A stretch of 64,000 nucleotides of DNA from Curtobacterium sp. MCBA15_001 (GCF_001864835.1 NZ_MJGI01000006.1:172471-236470), one strand, 5' to 3'; numbered from the stretch's first letter, positions 8,012 to 18,135 are shown. The notes: generated by a model from the letters alone, not told the origin. Program-made: numbers and translations.

Positions 8012-8989
8012 GTGTCCCAGCGTGAGAATCCCTTCGGTCAGGTCCTCGTCGCCCTCGTGACGCCGTTCACCGCCGACGGCGAGGTCGACTGGCCCGGTGT
8101 CGAGCAGCACATCGACGACTGCATCACCGCGGGCGCCGACGGCATCGTCGTGACGGGCACCACCGGCGAGACCTCCACCCTCACCGACCCCGAGAAGCTC
8201 CGCCTGGTCGAGGTCGGCAAGTCCGTCGCCGCCGGTCGCGCGAAGATCATCACGGGCGGTGGCTCGAACGAGACCGCGCATGCGATCCACCTGTACAAGC
8301 AGAGCGAGAAGGCCGGCGCGGACGGCGTCATGATCGTCACGCCGTACTACAACAAGCCGACGCAGGCCGGTGTGCTCACGCACTTCCGGATGATCGCCGA
8401 CGCCACCGACCTGCCCGTCATCCTGTACGACATCCCGGGCCGCACGGGCATCCCGATCACCTACGAGACGATCGTCCGGGCGTCGAAGCACCCGAACGTG
8501 CTCGCCGTGAAGGACGCCAAGGGCGACTTCGCCGAGGTCTCGCGGGTGCTCAACAACACCGACCTGATGTACTTCTCCGGCGACGACACGAACGTGCTCC
8601 CGCACCTGTCGATCGGTGCCACGGGCCTGATCGGCGTGACCGCGAACATCACGAGCACGCCGTACCGCACGATCGTCGACGCCGTGAACGCCGGCGACCT
8701 GGCGACGGCCACGCGCGAGCACCAGCGCATCGAGCCGCTCGTCCGCGCCGTGATGACCCACGTGCCCGGCACCGTCGCGGCGAAGTACATCCTGCACGGA
8801 CTCGGCCGCATCGGCAGCCCTCGCGTGCGTCTGCCGCTCGTCGGCCCCGAGGACTCCGAGGCGTACGCCATCGAGACCTCCCTCGAAGCGGTGCACGGCA
8901 TCCCCGGCGCCGACTTCTCCAACTTCCGCCCGGACCGCAACGCGGCCGCCGGCGGAGCGCTTCCGAAGGTGCCAGGCACCACCCGTTGA
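8012..8989 (+). CDS. dapA: 4-hydroxy-tetrahydrodipicolinate synthase DapA
   Basis: 325 residues. It condenses pyruvate with aspartate semialdehyde, the first committed step to diaminopimelate and lysine. The Schiff-base lysine is Lys167 in VLAVKDAKGD, and the proton-relay tyrosine is Tyr139 in VILYDIPGRTG. The class I aldolase GTTGE segment (VVTGTTGETSTL) is present. GTG at 8012 is preferred because of the upstream -10; an in-frame GTG at 8006 would add two residues. The stop overlaps a TTG that could start rnj, so both are probably one operon, a pairing conserved in actinobacteria. Confidence 0.95.
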   Translation: MSQRENPFGQVLVALVTPFTADGEVDWPGVEQHIDDCITAGADGIVVTGTTGETSTLTDPEKLRLVEVGKSVAAGRAKIITGGGSNETAHAIHLYKQSEKAGADGVMIVTPYYNKPTQAGVLTHFRMIADATDLPVILYDIPGRTGIPITYETIVRASKHPNVLAVKDAKGDFAEVSRVLNNTDLMYFSGDDTNVLPHLSIGATGLIGVTANITSTPYRTIVDAVNAGDLATATREHQRIEPLVRAVMTHVPGTVAAKYILHGLGRIGSPRVRLPLVGPEDSEAYAIETSLEAVHGIPGADFSNFRPDRNAAAGGALPKVPGTTR

Positions 8990-9036
8990 TCGACCGCGCC
9001 GCGCAGGACGCGCGCCGCCAGAGCAGTCAGGACCGA

Positions 9037-10713
9037 ATGCCCACGCAAGTCTCCGAACCCCAGCCCCTCGAGCCGGGCACCCTCCGCGTCATCCCGATCG
9101 GTGGCCTCGGCGAGATCGGTCGCAACATGACCGTCTACGAGTACGAGGGCAAGCTCCTCATCGTCGACGCCGGCGTGCTGTTCCCCGAGGAGCACCAGCC
9201 GGGCGTGGACCTGATCCTGCCCGACTTCGCGCCGATCCGGCACCGTCTCGACGACGTGCTCGGTGTCGTGCTCACCCACGGCCACGAGGACCACATCGGC
9301 GCCGTGCCGTACCTGCTCAAGCTGCGCCAGGACATCCCGCTGATCGGCTCCACGCTGACCCTGGCGCTCGTCGAGGCGAAGCTCAAGGAACACCGGATCA
9401 AGCCGTACACGCTCGTCGTGGCCGAGGACCAGACCGAGCAGCTCGGCCCGTTCCACCTCGAGTTCGTGGCCGTGAATCACTCCATCCCGGACGCGCTGGC
9501 CGTCGCCATCACGACCCCCGCCGGACGTGTGCTGCACACCGGTGACTTCAAGATGGACCAGCTGCCGCTCGACGACCGCATCACCGACCTCCGCGCCTTC
9601 GCGCGCCTCGGTGAGCAGGGCGTCGACCTGTTCCTGCCGGACTCGACCAACGCCGACGTCCCCGGCTTCACCGCGCCCGAGCGGGACATCGGCCCGGTGC
9701 TCGAGAACATCATCACGCGCGCCCGCAAGAAGGTCGTCGTGGCGAGCTTCTCCTCGCACGTGCACCGCGTGCAGCAGGTCCTCGACGCCGCCGCCGCCGC
9801 GAACCGCAAGGTCGCGTTCATGGGCCGCTCGATGATCCGCAACATGACGATCGCCGCCGAGCTCGGGTACCTGCGGGTGCCGGAGAACGTGCTGATCGAC
9901 ACGAAGAAGGCCAAGAACGTGCCGGACGACCAGATCGTCTACATGTCGACCGGGTCGCAGGGCGAGCCGATGGCCGTCCTGGCGCGCATGGCCAACCTCG
10001 AGCACCAGATCGAGATCGGCGAGGGCGACACCGTCATCCTGGCGTCGTCGCTCATCCCGGGCAACGAGAACGCGGTCTACCGGGTCATCGACGGCCTGAC
10101 CAAGCTCGGCGCCAAGGTCGTGCACAAGGGCAACGCCAAGGTGCACGTCTCCGGCCACGCCTCTGCCGGCGAGCTCCTGTACTGCTACAACATCCTGCGG
10201 CCGCGCAACGTGCTGCCCGTGCACGGCGAGCACCGCCACCTGTACGCCAACGCCGACCTGGCGATCCAGACCGGCGTGCCACCGCGGAACGTCATCCTGG
10301 GACAGGACGGCATCGTCGTCGACCTCAAGGACGGCGTGGTGAACGTCGCCGGACAGCTCGACATCGGGTACGTCTACGTCGACGGGTCGACCGTCGGCGA
10401 GATCACCGACGCCGACCTGAAGGACCGCCGCGTCCTGGCCGAAGAGGGCTTCATCTCCGTCTTCTGCGCCGTCGACTTCGCGACCGGCCAGTGCGTCATC
10501 GGCCCGGAGATCCAGTCCCGCGGGTTCGCCGAGGACGACTCGGTCTTCGACGACGTCCGCCCGCAGATCGCGAAGGCCCTGGCCGACGCGGCCGGCAACG
10601 GCACGCGCGATGCGCACGCCTTCAGCCAGGTGGTGCGCCGGACCGTGGGCCGCTGGGTCAACAGCAAGCACCGCCGTCGTCCGATGATCGTCCCGGTGGT
10701 CATCGAGGCGTAG
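9037..10713 (+). CDS. rnj: Ribonuclease J
   Basis: 558 residues. It is a metallo-beta-lactamase/beta-CASP RNase with 5'-3' exonuclease and endonuclease activity in mRNA decay and rRNA processing. The zinc motif HGHEDHIG starts at residue 81. The N-terminal RVIPIGGLGEIGRNMTVYE, the central SGHASAGELL and the NVLPVHGEHRHL segment are typical of RNase J. An in-frame TTG at 8986 overlaps the dapA stop and would add 17 residues; the ATG at 9037 gives the N-terminus usual for actinobacterial RNase J. Co-transcription with dapA is likely. A hairpin at 10803-10829 may end the unit. Confidence 0.94.
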   Translation: MPTQVSEPQPLEPGTLRVIPIGGLGEIGRNMTVYEYEGKLLIVDAGVLFPEEHQPGVDLILPDFAPIRHRLDDVLGVVLTHGHEDHIGAVPYLLKLRQDIPLIGSTLTLALVEAKLKEHRIKPYTLVVAEDQTEQLGPFHLEFVAVNHSIPDALAVAITTPAGRVLHTGDFKMDQLPLDDRITDLRAFARLGEQGVDLFLPDSTNADVPGFTAPERDIGPVLENIITRARKKVVVASFSSHVHRVQQVLDAAAAANRKVAFMGRSMIRNMTIAAELGYLRVPENVLIDTKKAKNVPDDQIVYMSTGSQGEPMAVLARMANLEHQIEIGEGDTVILASSLIPGNENAVYRVIDGLTKLGAKVVHKGNAKVHVSGHASAGELLYCYNILRPRNVLPVHGEHRHLYANADLAIQTGVPPRNVILGQDGIVVDLKDGVVNVAGQLDIGYVYVDGSTVGEITDADLKDRRVLAEEGFISVFCAVDFATGQCVIGPEIQSRGFAEDDSVFDDVRPQIAKALADAAGNGTRDAHAFSQVVRRTVGRWVNSKHRRRPMIVPVVIEA

Positions 10714-10802
10714 CGCGCAGCGCGCAGCCGGCCTGGGCCCACGCCGCCGGTTCCGCCGCGACGCGCCAGCGGCGTGGCGGCCGTGCCGGTGGGGAGAGGC
10801 TC

Positions 10803-10829
10803 GGTGCAGGTCCGTCACGGACCCGCACC
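10803..10829 (+). terminator. Hairpin downstream of rnj
   Basis: GGTGCAGGTCCG (10803-10814) pairs with CGGACCCGCACC (10818-10829) with one mismatch and a 3-base loop. It has no T-tract, which is common in high-GC genomes. The remaining 240 bases to the next gene show no coding signal. Confidence 0.5.
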
Positions 10830-10943
10830 GGGCCTCCTGGCCGTTGCGGGGCCGCCGTCTCGTCCGGCGGTGCCGTCCGGTCTCGGCCGAACGGCCACCT
10901 GATCTCGTCCTCAGGAATGATCTTCCGTCGGTATGTCGGCCAC

Positions 10944-10949
10944 TAGCGT
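10944..10949 (+). promoter_or_regulatory. -10 element (TAGCGT) for the efflux operon
   Basis: TAGCGT ends 6 bases before the GTG at 10956, so this operon probably starts leaderless. Confidence 0.5.
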
Positions 10950-10955
10950 TCCGGT

Positions 10956-11969
10956 GTGAACGTCCTCCGCCGCTGGGTGTGGCCCGGCCTCAAGTTCCTC
11001 GTCTTCGCTGCCATCGCGGTGGCCCTGGTGCGGCTCGCGTTCTTCGCGGCCGAGCCGCCCGAGGCCGACGCCGTGCCGACCGGTCAGATCGAGGACCCGG
11101 TCGTCACGGTCACGAAGGGCGACATCAGCAACGACGTCCAGGCGACCGGCACGATCCGGTCCGTCGCGTCGACCGCCGTGCGCGCGACCGTCGCGGGCAC
11201 GGTGAACCGGATCTTCGTCGCGAACGGCGCCCACGTCGAGCAGGGTGCCCCGGTCCTGGACGTCCGGGTCGAGACGCCGGTCGACGGCGCGACCGAGGAC
11301 GGCAGCGCCCTGCCGCCCAAGGTGACCTTCGCGACCGTCGTGGCACCCGCCGCCGGCACGGTGTCCGGCCTCGACCTGGTCCAGAAGCAGCCGGTCGACA
11401 TCGGCACCGTCGTGGCCCGCGTGGCCCCGGAGGCGTACCGCGCCAGCGCCACGCTGCAGGCAGCACAGCTCTACCGGCTCGTCGACCGTCCGTCCGAGGC
11501 CACCGTCACCGTCAAGGACGGCCCGGCGCCCTTCACGTGCACGAACCTCTCGCTCACGAGCGCCCCGGCCGGCGGCGAGAGTGCCGACGGTGGCGACGAC
11601 GCCGCGGCCCAGGACGGCAGTGGTGCCGGGGCCTCGACCGGTGGCACCCAGCTCGAGTGCGACGTGCCCGGCGGCGTGCGTGTGTTCCCCGGGCTCGAGG
11701 TCACGATGTCGGTCCCGGCCGGCAAGGCCGAGGGCGTCCTGACCCTGCCGACGACCGCGGTGCAGGGCTCGGCGCAGCAGGGCATCGTCACCGTGGTGGC
11801 CGACTCCGGGGACCACGAGCAGCGTCAGGTGGAACTCGGCATCACCGACGGCGAGCAGGTCGAGGTGAAGTCCGGCCTGGCCGAGGGCGACCAGGTGCTG
11901 CAGTTCGTCCCGGGCAAGGAGCAGCCGGACGACCGGTCCGTCGACGGCGGCGGGGTGGCGTTCGGATGA
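10956..11969 (+). CDS. MacA/HlyD-type periplasmic adaptor (membrane fusion) protein
   Basis: 337 residues. One N-terminal membrane helix (about residues 8-30, GLKFLVFAAIAVALVRLAFF) is followed by DPVVTVTKGDISNDVQATGTI, the usual adaptor entry strand. A biotinyl-lipoyl-like part (VAGTVNRIFVANGAHVEQGAPVLDV) comes next. The C-terminal barrel ends VELGITDGEQVEVKSGLAEGDQVLQF, typical of MacA-like adaptors. It contains a Gly/Ala/Asp-rich insert at about residues 205-230. The gene overlaps the ATPase gene by 4 bases (ATGA). In Gram-positives such adaptors couple MacB-type transporters to export of antibiotics or peptides; the substrate is unknown. Confidence 0.85.
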   Translation: MNVLRRWVWPGLKFLVFAAIAVALVRLAFFAAEPPEADAVPTGQIEDPVVTVTKGDISNDVQATGTIRSVASTAVRATVAGTVNRIFVANGAHVEQGAPVLDVRVETPVDGATEDGSALPPKVTFATVVAPAAGTVSGLDLVQKQPVDIGTVVARVAPEAYRASATLQAAQLYRLVDRPSEATVTVKDGPAPFTCTNLSLTSAPAGGESADGGDDAAAQDGSGAGASTGGTQLECDVPGGVRVFPGLEVTMSVPAGKAEGVLTLPTTAVQGSAQQGIVTVVADSGDHEQRQVELGITDGEQVEVKSGLAEGDQVLQFVPGKEQPDDRSVDGGGVAFG

Positions 11970-12664
11970 GCCTGGTCACGGTGCGCGGGCTGCGGAAGTC
12001 CGTCACGCTGCCCGACGGCTCGACGCTGGAGATCCTGCGCGGCGTCGACCTGGACGTCGAGGCCGGCAGCCGGACGGCCATCGTCGGCCGCTCGGGCTCG
12101 GGCAAGTCGACCCTGCTCAACGTCCTCGGGCTGCTCGACGCGCCGACGACGGGAGACCACGAGTTCGACGGGATCGACGTCGGTCGTGCGGGGTCGATCC
12201 GGCGCGACCGGATCCGTGGCGCGGCCGTCGGCTTCGTCTTCCAGCAGTTCAACCTGCTGCAGGGTCGCACCGCGGTCGAGAACGTCGAGGTGCCCCTGCT
12301 GTACGCGTCCGGCCGGGAGTTCTGGCGCCGACGACGCCTCGCGGTCGAGATGCTCGACCGTGTCGGCCTGGCCGACCGTGCGCACATGCAACCGCACCGG
12401 CTGTCCGGCGGTGAGCAGCAGCGCGTGGCGATCGCCCGCGCGCTCGTCCGGTCGCCGCGGCTGATCCTGGCCGACGAACCGACCGGGGCACTCGACGTCG
12501 ACACGGGCCGCGACGTGATGCAGCTGCTCGAGACCGTCGCCGCCGAGACCGCCGCCGCGCTGATCACCATCACGCACGACGCCGCCGTGGCCGAGCGCGC
12601 CGAGGTGGTCCACCGGATCGACCACGGCCTGATCGACGACGTCGCGGCGGAGGTGGCCGCGTGA
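11966..12664 (+). CDS. ABC transporter ATP-binding protein (MacB/LolD type)
   Basis: 232 residues. Walker A is IVGRSGSGKSTLL. The Q-loop is VFQQFNLLQGRTAVENVEVPL, the signature is LSGGEQQRVAIARAL, and Walker B is LILADEPTGALD. The short form and the NLLQ.TAVENV.VPL pattern place it in the lipoprotein/macrolide-export (MacB, LolD) group. It overlaps both neighbours by 4 bases (ATGA, GTGA), so the adaptor, ATPase and permease are made together. Confidence 0.92.
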   Translation: MSLVTVRGLRKSVTLPDGSTLEILRGVDLDVEAGSRTAIVGRSGSGKSTLLNVLGLLDAPTTGDHEFDGIDVGRAGSIRRDRIRGAAVGFVFQQFNLLQGRTAVENVEVPLLYASGREFWRRRRLAVEMLDRVGLADRAHMQPHRLSGGEQQRVAIARALVRSPRLILADEPTGALDVDTGRDVMQLLETVAAETAAALITITHDAAVAERAEVVHRIDHGLIDDVAAEVAA

Positions 12665-13890
12665 ACCGCGTCGTCACGACGGTCGTCGGCACGTTCGTCG
12701 AGTCCTGGCAGGAACTCCGGGTGCACCGGGGTCGGGTCGTCCTCAGCCTGGTCGGCGTCACCATCGCGGTGGCGTCCCTGGCGGTCGTCGTCGGGTTCGG
12801 TGCGCTCGCCGAGAAGGCCACCGCGGCGTTGAACGAGCAGTACAGCGGTCGACCGGCCACGTTCGCGCTGTCGGCGTCGAGCACGACGGGTGGCGCGGTC
12901 GCGGACGAGGACGCGCTGTTCGCCGAGTACCGCGCCGCGGCCCAACGGTACGACGTGCAGTGGTCGACGGAGACGATGCAGGGCCCGCGGAAGGTGCAGT
13001 TCCCGGACGGGGTCAGCGACGTGTACACGAACACGGTCGACCCGGACTACGCCGAGATGCACCGCGTCCGGATGGCGAGCGGGTCCTGGTTCACCGAGGA
13101 CGACCGGTCGCGACTGGCTCCCGCGATCGTGGTGAACCGGGCGTTCCTCGAGCGCCTGGGGGACCCGGACCTCGTCACACACCCCACCGTCCGGCTGCCG
13201 GGCGTCCCCGGTGCCGTCGCAGTGGTGATCGGGGAGTACGTCACGAGCGACTACGACACCGAGCCGGCGATGTACGAGATGGCCCGCTCCGTCGCCTCGA
13301 CCGGGCTCGTGGCCGACCCGGACTCGGGGATGAGCCGGTCCTTCGAGGTGTGGGTCCCGGACCACGGGGCGAAGCGGCTCGCGAACCGCATCGCCAGCGA
13401 CGCCGAGCGTTCGGTCGGCGGCGGGGTGGAGGTGTCGGCGGACCGGATGGACGCGGCGGGCACGGTCGACGGTGACCCGCTCGGGCCGCTGCGGTACGTG
13501 ATCGCCGCGGTGTCGGTCCTGGTGCTCGTCCTCGGCGGCCTCGGGCTGCTCACCGTCTCGCTGGTGAGCGTCCGGCAGCGCATCCGCGAGATCGGCATCC
13601 GCCGCGGGGTCGGTGCGACCGCGGGCCGCATCTTCGTCGCGGTGCTGCTGGAGAACGTCCTCGGGACCGCGGTCGCGGGCGGGATCGGCGTGATGCTGGG
13701 CGCCGCGGTGCTCAGCAACGAGACGGTCCGTTCGGCGATCACGAGCGGGGCGGACATCGGGGGAGCACCCTTCCCGCTCGAGGCAGCGCTCATCGGCATC
13801 GGGTCCGCCGTCGCCGTGGGCGCCCTGGCAGGGCTGTTGCCCGCGCTCGTGGCCGTCCGCGTCAAGGTCATCGACGCCATCCGGTACTGA
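12661..13890 (+). CDS. MacB/FtsX-type ABC transporter permease
   Basis: 409 residues. There is an N-terminal membrane helix (VVLSLVGVTIAVASLAVVVG), a large extracytoplasmic MacB-core domain (residues about 45-275), then three C-terminal helices (YVIAAVSVLVLVLGGLGLL and two more) with the FtsX-family cytoplasmic motif REIGIRRGVGATAGRIF. The protein ends VRVKVIDAIRY, typical of the family. It is the last gene of the operon. The operon is inserted between rnj and ftsK, neighbours that lie close together in Mycobacterium, so it is probably a lineage-specific addition. Confidence 0.9.
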   Translation: MNRVVTTVVGTFVESWQELRVHRGRVVLSLVGVTIAVASLAVVVGFGALAEKATAALNEQYSGRPATFALSASSTTGGAVADEDALFAEYRAAAQRYDVQWSTETMQGPRKVQFPDGVSDVYTNTVDPDYAEMHRVRMASGSWFTEDDRSRLAPAIVVNRAFLERLGDPDLVTHPTVRLPGVPGAVAVVIGEYVTSDYDTEPAMYEMARSVASTGLVADPDSGMSRSFEVWVPDHGAKRLANRIASDAERSVGGGVEVSADRMDAAGTVDGDPLGPLRYVIAAVSVLVLVLGGLGLLTVSLVSVRQRIREIGIRRGVGATAGRIFVAVLLENVLGTAVAGGIGVMLGAAVLSNETVRSAITSGADIGGAPFPLEAALIGIGSAVAVGALAGLLPALVAVRVKVIDAIRY

Positions 13891-13952
13891 CAGGCTGCCC
13901 GGCTGCTCCGTCGTCCGCGGCGGGGCTGCCGGGCTTTGTCCGCCGCGGGCGT

Positions 13953-13958
13953 TATGGT
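13953..13958 (+). promoter_or_regulatory. -10 element (TATGGT) for ftsK
   Basis: TATGGT lies 7 bases before the ATG at 13966. The sequence fits a leaderless start and argues against the longer frames starting upstream. Confidence 0.5.
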
Positions 13959-13965
13959 CGTCCCC

Positions 13966-16878
13966 ATGGCCGGAGGCACCAAGTCGACCACGCGCTCACG
14001 CGCGTCAACGTCGTCCCGCACGAGTGGGACGCGCGGAACGTCGCGCACCCAGGCCACCACGAAGAAGCTCCCGCAGGCGGCGCCCGCGGTCGAGTTCACC
14101 GGGCAGAACCCGCTCGTGACGGCCTGGCTCGGGATGGCGCACGGCGTCGGGGCGATGTTCCGTCTGCTGGGCAAGGAGTCGCTCGAGAAGGACCAGCGCC
14201 GCGACGGCTTCCCGTTCTTCCTGTTCGTGCTGGCGATCGCCGGAGCCGTCGTCGAGTGGCTCAACCCGACGAACGCCGTCTCGATCGCCCTCGACGCCTA
14301 CACGTTCGGCGGGCTGTTCGGACGGCTGGCGTTCGCGCTGCCGGTGATCATGGTCGTGTTCGCGGGCTGGTTGTTCCGGCACCCCGCGTCCGTGCACGAC
14401 AACACTCGTATCGGGATCGGCTTGGGGCTGCTCCTGGTGTCGATCTCGTCGCTCTGCCACGTGTTCGGCGGGCAACCCAGCGCCTCGGACGGCATGCCGG
14501 CCCTCGCTGCCGCAGGTGGCGTGCTCGGCTGGGTCGTCATCGGCTGGCTCGTCGCCGTCGCGACGGCGTGGATCGCGGTCCCGGTGGCCGTCCTGCTGCT
14601 GGTGCTCTCGCTGTTCATCATCACGAAGACCCCGCCGAACAAGCTCGGCCGTCGACTGCACGAGCTCTACGCGTACCTGTTCGGTGCCCCGGCCCCCGCT
14701 GCCGAGGACGAGCCGGACACCGCGGCGGCACCGACCAGGGCCCCGCGCAAGGGCGTCAAGGGATCGACGGCCTCGCAGGGCCTGCAGCTGTTCGACGACC
14801 TCGGCTTCGAGGACGGCGAGCAGCCCGACCCCGACGCCGAGGGACACATCCCGTGGTGGCGGCGCAACAAGTCCGGGCGCGAGGAAGACCCGGCCTACGA
14901 CAGCCCCGTCATCCCGGCCACCGGCACCGCCGCCGCTGCCCCCGCGGCCGCGCCCACGACGAGCCCGAACGCCGGTGCCGCGGCCGGGCTGATCGACCAC
15001 ACGCCGGCCGAGCCCGCGTCGGTGAACCTCAACGACTCGCTCGAGACCGAGGTCGCCGCAGACCTCGACCGCGCCGAGCAGGCGCTCCGTGACTTCGGTG
15101 CGCCGGTGCCGGACGTGCAGCCGGAGGCGATCCGTCCGGAACCGGACGTGCCCGTGGTGGCCGCACCGGGCCTCCAGGCCGATCCGGTCGACGACGCTGC
15201 GGTCGCCGGCCTGCCGGAGACCGGGTCCGCGGACGACCCGTCCAAGCCGTACCGCCTGCCCGCGGCGACCACCCTGAGTGCCGGCACACCGTCGGTCGCG
15301 CGCAGCCAGGCGAACGACGACATCGTCGCCGCGATCACCGGCGTGCTGACCGAGTTCAAGGTCGACGCGAAGGTCACCGGCTTCTCGCGTGGCCCGACGG
15401 TCACCCGATACGAGATCGAACTCGGCCCCGGCGTGAAGGTCGAGCGGGTCACGGCCCTGTCGAAGAACCTGTCCTACGCGGTCGCCTCGAACGAGGTCCG
15501 CATCCTGTCGCCGATCCCGGGCAAGAGCGCCATCGGCGTCGAGATCCCGAACTCCGACCGCGAGGTCGTGTCGCTCGGCGACGTGCTGCGCTCGAACGCT
15601 GCGACCAAGTCCAAGCACCCGATGACGATCGGCGTGGGCAAGGACGTCGAGGGCGGCTTCGTCGTCGCGAACCTGGCGAAGATGCCGCACATGCTGGTCG
15701 CCGGCTCCACCGGGTCCGGCAAGTCGGTGTTCATCAACTCGATGATCACCTCGCTGCTCATGCGTGCGAAGCCGTCCGAGGTGCGCATGGTCCTGGTCGA
15801 CCCCAAGCGGGTCGAGCTGTCGATCTACGCCGGGGTCCCGCACCTCATCACGCCCATCATCACGAACCCCAAGAAGGCCGCCGAAGCGCTGCAGTGGGTC
15901 GTGAAGGAGATGGACATGCGGTACGACGACCTGGCGTCCTTCGGGTTCCGCCACGTCGACGACTTCAACAAGGCGATCCAGAACGACGAGATCGTGCTGC
16001 CCGCCGGCAGCGAGCGCAAGCTCAAGCCGTACCCGTACCTGCTGGTCGTGGTGGACGAGCTCGCCGACCTGATGCTCGTGGCCCCGCGCGACGTCGAAGA
16101 GTCGATCGTGCGCATCACGCAGCTGGCCCGTGCGGCCGGCATCCACCTGGTGCTGGCGACCCAGCGCCCCTCGGTCGACGTCATCACCGGGCTCATCAAG
16201 GCCAACGTGCCGTCGCGGATCGCGTTCGCGGTCACGAGCGTCACCGACTCCCGCGTCATCCTCGACCAGCCCGGCGCCGACAAGCTGATCGGGCAGGGCG
16301 ACGCGCTCTTCCTGCCGATGGGCTCGTCGAAGGCCGTCCGCGTGCAGGGTGCCTGGGTGCAGGAGAGCGAGGTCGCCGAGGTCGTCCAGCACGTCACTCG
16401 ACAGGCCCAGCCCGAGTACCGCCAGGACGTCGCCGCGGTGGTCGAGCGCAAGGAGATCGACGCCGACATCGGTGACGACCTCGAGCTGCTGCTGGCCGCC
16501 GTCGAACAGGTGGTGTCGACGCAGTTCGGCTCCACGTCGATGCTGCAGCGGAAGCTCCGGGTCGGGTTCGCGAAGGCCGGACGCCTGATGGACCTGATGG
16601 AGTCGCGGGACATCGTCGGCCCCTCCGAGGGGTCGAAGGCCCGCGACGTCCTGGTCACCGCCGATCAGCTGCCATCCGTACTGGCGAAGCTGCGCGGCGA
16701 GGAACCCCCGGCTCCTGCGGCCCCGGCGCCGGTCGCCGCGCCGGCCTCCGCGCCGGTCTCCGCACCGGACGACGGCGACCGGTACAGCGCCGACCCGGTG
16801 GGCGACATGACGCGCGGGTACGATCAGGTCGAGGACGAACCGGACGAGGACGCCTGGGGCCTCACCGGCAGGGAGTGA
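13966..16878 (+). CDS. ftsK: DNA translocase FtsK/SpoIIIE
   Basis: 970 residues. It pumps chromosomal DNA through the division septum and activates dimer resolution. The basic N-terminus ([16 protein letters not shown]) is followed by about four membrane helices between residues 80 and 225. A low-complexity Pro/Ala/Glu linker runs to about 430. The motor domain follows, with Walker [11 protein letters not shown] (Lys586) and Walker [13 protein letters not shown]. The C-terminal gamma winged helix ([29 protein letters not shown]) reads KOPS-like DNA polarity sites. The acidic tail ends in [12 protein letters not shown]. It is followed by pgsA with 5 bases between stop and start. Confidence 0.95.
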   Translation: MAGGTKSTTRSRASTSSRTSGTRGTSRTQATTKKLPQAAPAVEFTGQNPLVTAWLGMAHGVGAMFRLLGKESLEKDQRRDGFPFFLFVLAIAGAVVEWLNPTNAVSIALDAYTFGGLFGRLAFALPVIMVVFAGWLFRHPASVHDNTRIGIGLGLLLVSISSLCHVFGGQPSASDGMPALAAAGGVLGWVVIGWLVAVATAWIAVPVAVLLLVLSLFIITKTPPNKLGRRLHELYAYLFGAPAPAAEDEPDTAAAPTRAPRKGVKGSTASQGLQLFDDLGFEDGEQPDPDAEGHIPWWRRNKSGREEDPAYDSPVIPATGTAAAAPAAAPTTSPNAGAAAGLIDHTPAEPASVNLNDSLETEVAADLDRAEQALRDFGAPVPDVQPEAIRPEPDVPVVAAPGLQADPVDDAAVAGLPETGSADDPSKPYRLPAATTLSAGTPSVARSQANDDIVAAITGVLTEFKVDAKVTGFSRGPTVTRYEIELGPGVKVERVTALSKNLSYAVASNEVRILSPIPGKSAIGVEIPNSDREVVSLGDVLRSNAATKSKHPMTIGVGKDVEGGFVVANLAKMPHMLVAGSTGSGKSVFINSMITSLLMRAKPSEVRMVLVDPKRVELSIYAGVPHLITPIITNPKKAAEALQWVVKEMDMRYDDLASFGFRHVDDFNKAIQNDEIVLPAGSERKLKPYPYLLVVVDELADLMLVAPRDVEESIVRITQLARAAGIHLVLATQRPSVDVITGLIKANVPSRIAFAVTSVTDSRVILDQPGADKLIGQGDALFLPMGSSKAVRVQGAWVQESEVAEVVQHVTRQAQPEYRQDVAAVVERKEIDADIGDDLELLLAAVEQVVSTQFGSTSMLQRKLRVGFAKAGRLMDLMESRDIVGPSEGSKARDVLVTADQLPSVLAKLRGEEPPAPAAPAPVAAPASAPVSAPDDGDRYSADPVGDMTRGYDQVEDEPDEDAWGLTGRE

Positions 16879-16883
16879 TCAGG

Positions 16884-17519
16884 ATGACCGCCTCGGAAGG
16901 CACCAACACGAAGCGGTTCCCGTGGCGCGGGCGGCTGATCCGCAAGGGTCCCGGCCCCGCGTCCACCGCGAACGTCGCGAACATCATCACCGTCGTCCGC
17001 ATCCTGATGGCGCCGCTGTTCTTCGTCCTGCTGCTGTCGGACGGCGGGCAGGACACGTCCGTGCGCATCTGGGCGGCGGTGCTCTTCGTCGTGGCGATCG
17101 TCACCGACAGCGCCGACGGCATCATCGCGCGCCGGCAGGACCTGGTGACGGACTTCGGCAAGCTCGTCGACCCGATCGCCGACAAGGTGCTGATCGGCGG
17201 TGCCCTGGTCGCGCTGTCGATCCTGGGCGAGCTGCCCTGGTACGTGACGGTGCTCATCATGGTGCGCGAGATCGGGATCACCGTGTTCCGCTTCGCCGTG
17301 CTGTCCGACCGGGTGATCCCGGCCAGCCGCGGCGGCAAGATCAAGACCGTGCTGCAGGCCGTGGCCATCACGCTGGCACTGTTCCCGTGGTGGCACTTCG
17401 CCGGGGACGTCGCGCACTGGACCAACGGCATCCTGATGACCGCAGCGGTGCTCGCCACCGTGCTCAGCGGGCTCGACTACCTGTACCAGGCGTACCGGCA
17501 CAACCGGACCGCCGCGTGA
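16884..17519 (+). CDS. pgsA: CDP-diacylglycerol--glycerol-3-phosphate 3-phosphatidyltransferase
   Basis: 211 residues, integral membrane. It makes phosphatidylglycerol phosphate for anionic phospholipids. The CDP-alcohol phosphatidyltransferase signature DG-x2-AR-x8-G-x3-D-x3-D is complete (SADGIIARRQDLVTDFGKLVDPIADK, read in two parts: SADGIIARR then GKLVDPIADK). About five hydrophobic helices follow. The ATG at 16884 has AGGGAG 8 bases upstream; an in-frame GTG at 16875 overlapping the ftsK stop is less likely. The stop overlaps the start of the next gene (GTGA). Confidence 0.93.
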   Translation: MTASEGTNTKRFPWRGRLIRKGPGPASTANVANIITVVRILMAPLFFVLLLSDGGQDTSVRIWAAVLFVVAIVTDSADGIIARRQDLVTDFGKLVDPIADKVLIGGALVALSILGELPWYVTVLIMVREIGITVFRFAVLSDRVIPASRGGKIKTVLQAVAITLALFPWWHFAGDVAHWTNGILMTAAVLATVLSGLDYLYQAYRHNRTAA

Positions 17520-18043
17520 GCCGAGCGGTCGACGCGGCTGCAGCCGCGCCTCCTGTCCGCATCGCGCCACGCGTGGTGGCGGAACTGACCGTCCGCGGTG
17601 AATCCGTCGCCGTCGCGGAGTCCCTCACCGGGGGGCTCGTGGTGTCGGCGCTCGTCGCTGTGCCCGGCGCGAGCGCGGTCGTCCGCGGGGGCGTCGTGGC
17701 CTACGCGACCCCCGTGAAGGCGTCCGTGCTCGGGGTGTCCGCGGAGCTGCTGGCGTCGAACGGCGCCGTCGATCCCGAGGTCGCCCGGCAGATGGCGGCC
17801 GGTGTCCGCACGGCGTTGGCGGTGGACGGCGTGCCCGCCACGTGGGGCATCAGCACGACGGGCGTTGCCGGACCGGACCCGCAGGACGGCCAGCCGGTCG
17901 GCACCGTGTTCGTCGGGATCGCCTCCGCAGCGGGTGCCGAGGCCTTCGAGCTGCACCTCGACGGCGACCGCGACGCAATCCGTCAGGCCACCGTCTCCGA
18001 ACTCCTGGTACGGCTGTCCGACTCGCTGGGACACCGGGAATGA
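17516..18043 (+). CDS. pncC: CinA C-terminal domain protein, nicotinamide-nucleotide amidohydrolase
   Basis: 175 residues, only the C-terminal (PncC) domain of CinA. Characteristic pieces are VAVAESLTGGLVVSALVAVPGAS, GGVVAYATPVKASVLGV and WGISTTGVAGPDPQDGQPVGTVFVG. This domain deamidates NMN to NaMN in pyridine-nucleotide salvage. It overlaps pgsA by 4 bases and lies before clgR, the same pgsA-cinA-clgR order as in mycobacteria and corynebacteria. Confidence 0.9.
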   Translation: MSRAVDAAAAAPPVRIAPRVVAELTVRGESVAVAESLTGGLVVSALVAVPGASAVVRGGVVAYATPVKASVLGVSAELLASNGAVDPEVARQMAAGVRTALAVDGVPATWGISTTGVAGPDPQDGQPVGTVFVGIASAAGAEAFELHLDGDRDAIRQATVSELLVRLSDSLGHRE

Positions 18044-18119
18044 CCCGCGTTACCGCTGGGTTACATCTCACGCAATCTCCAGCGGGGTGGCAGTCCAGGT
18101 GGCTACCATGCTGCAACCG

Positions 18120-18135
18120 GCAACGATCGCGTTGC
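18120..18135. promoter_or_regulatory. Inverted repeat GCAACG-ATCG-CGTTGC upstream of clgR
   Basis: A perfect 6-base inverted repeat with a 4-base spacer lies 62 bases before the clgR ATG. Position suggests an operator, possibly for autoregulation by ClgR, which is known in other actinobacteria; this site itself is not proven. Confidence 0.35.

Noticed and set aside
8461..10818. 785-codon minus-strand frame over dapA and rnj
   Set aside because: It is complementary to RNase J codons, with His/Val/Asp-rich composition typical of antisense frames here.
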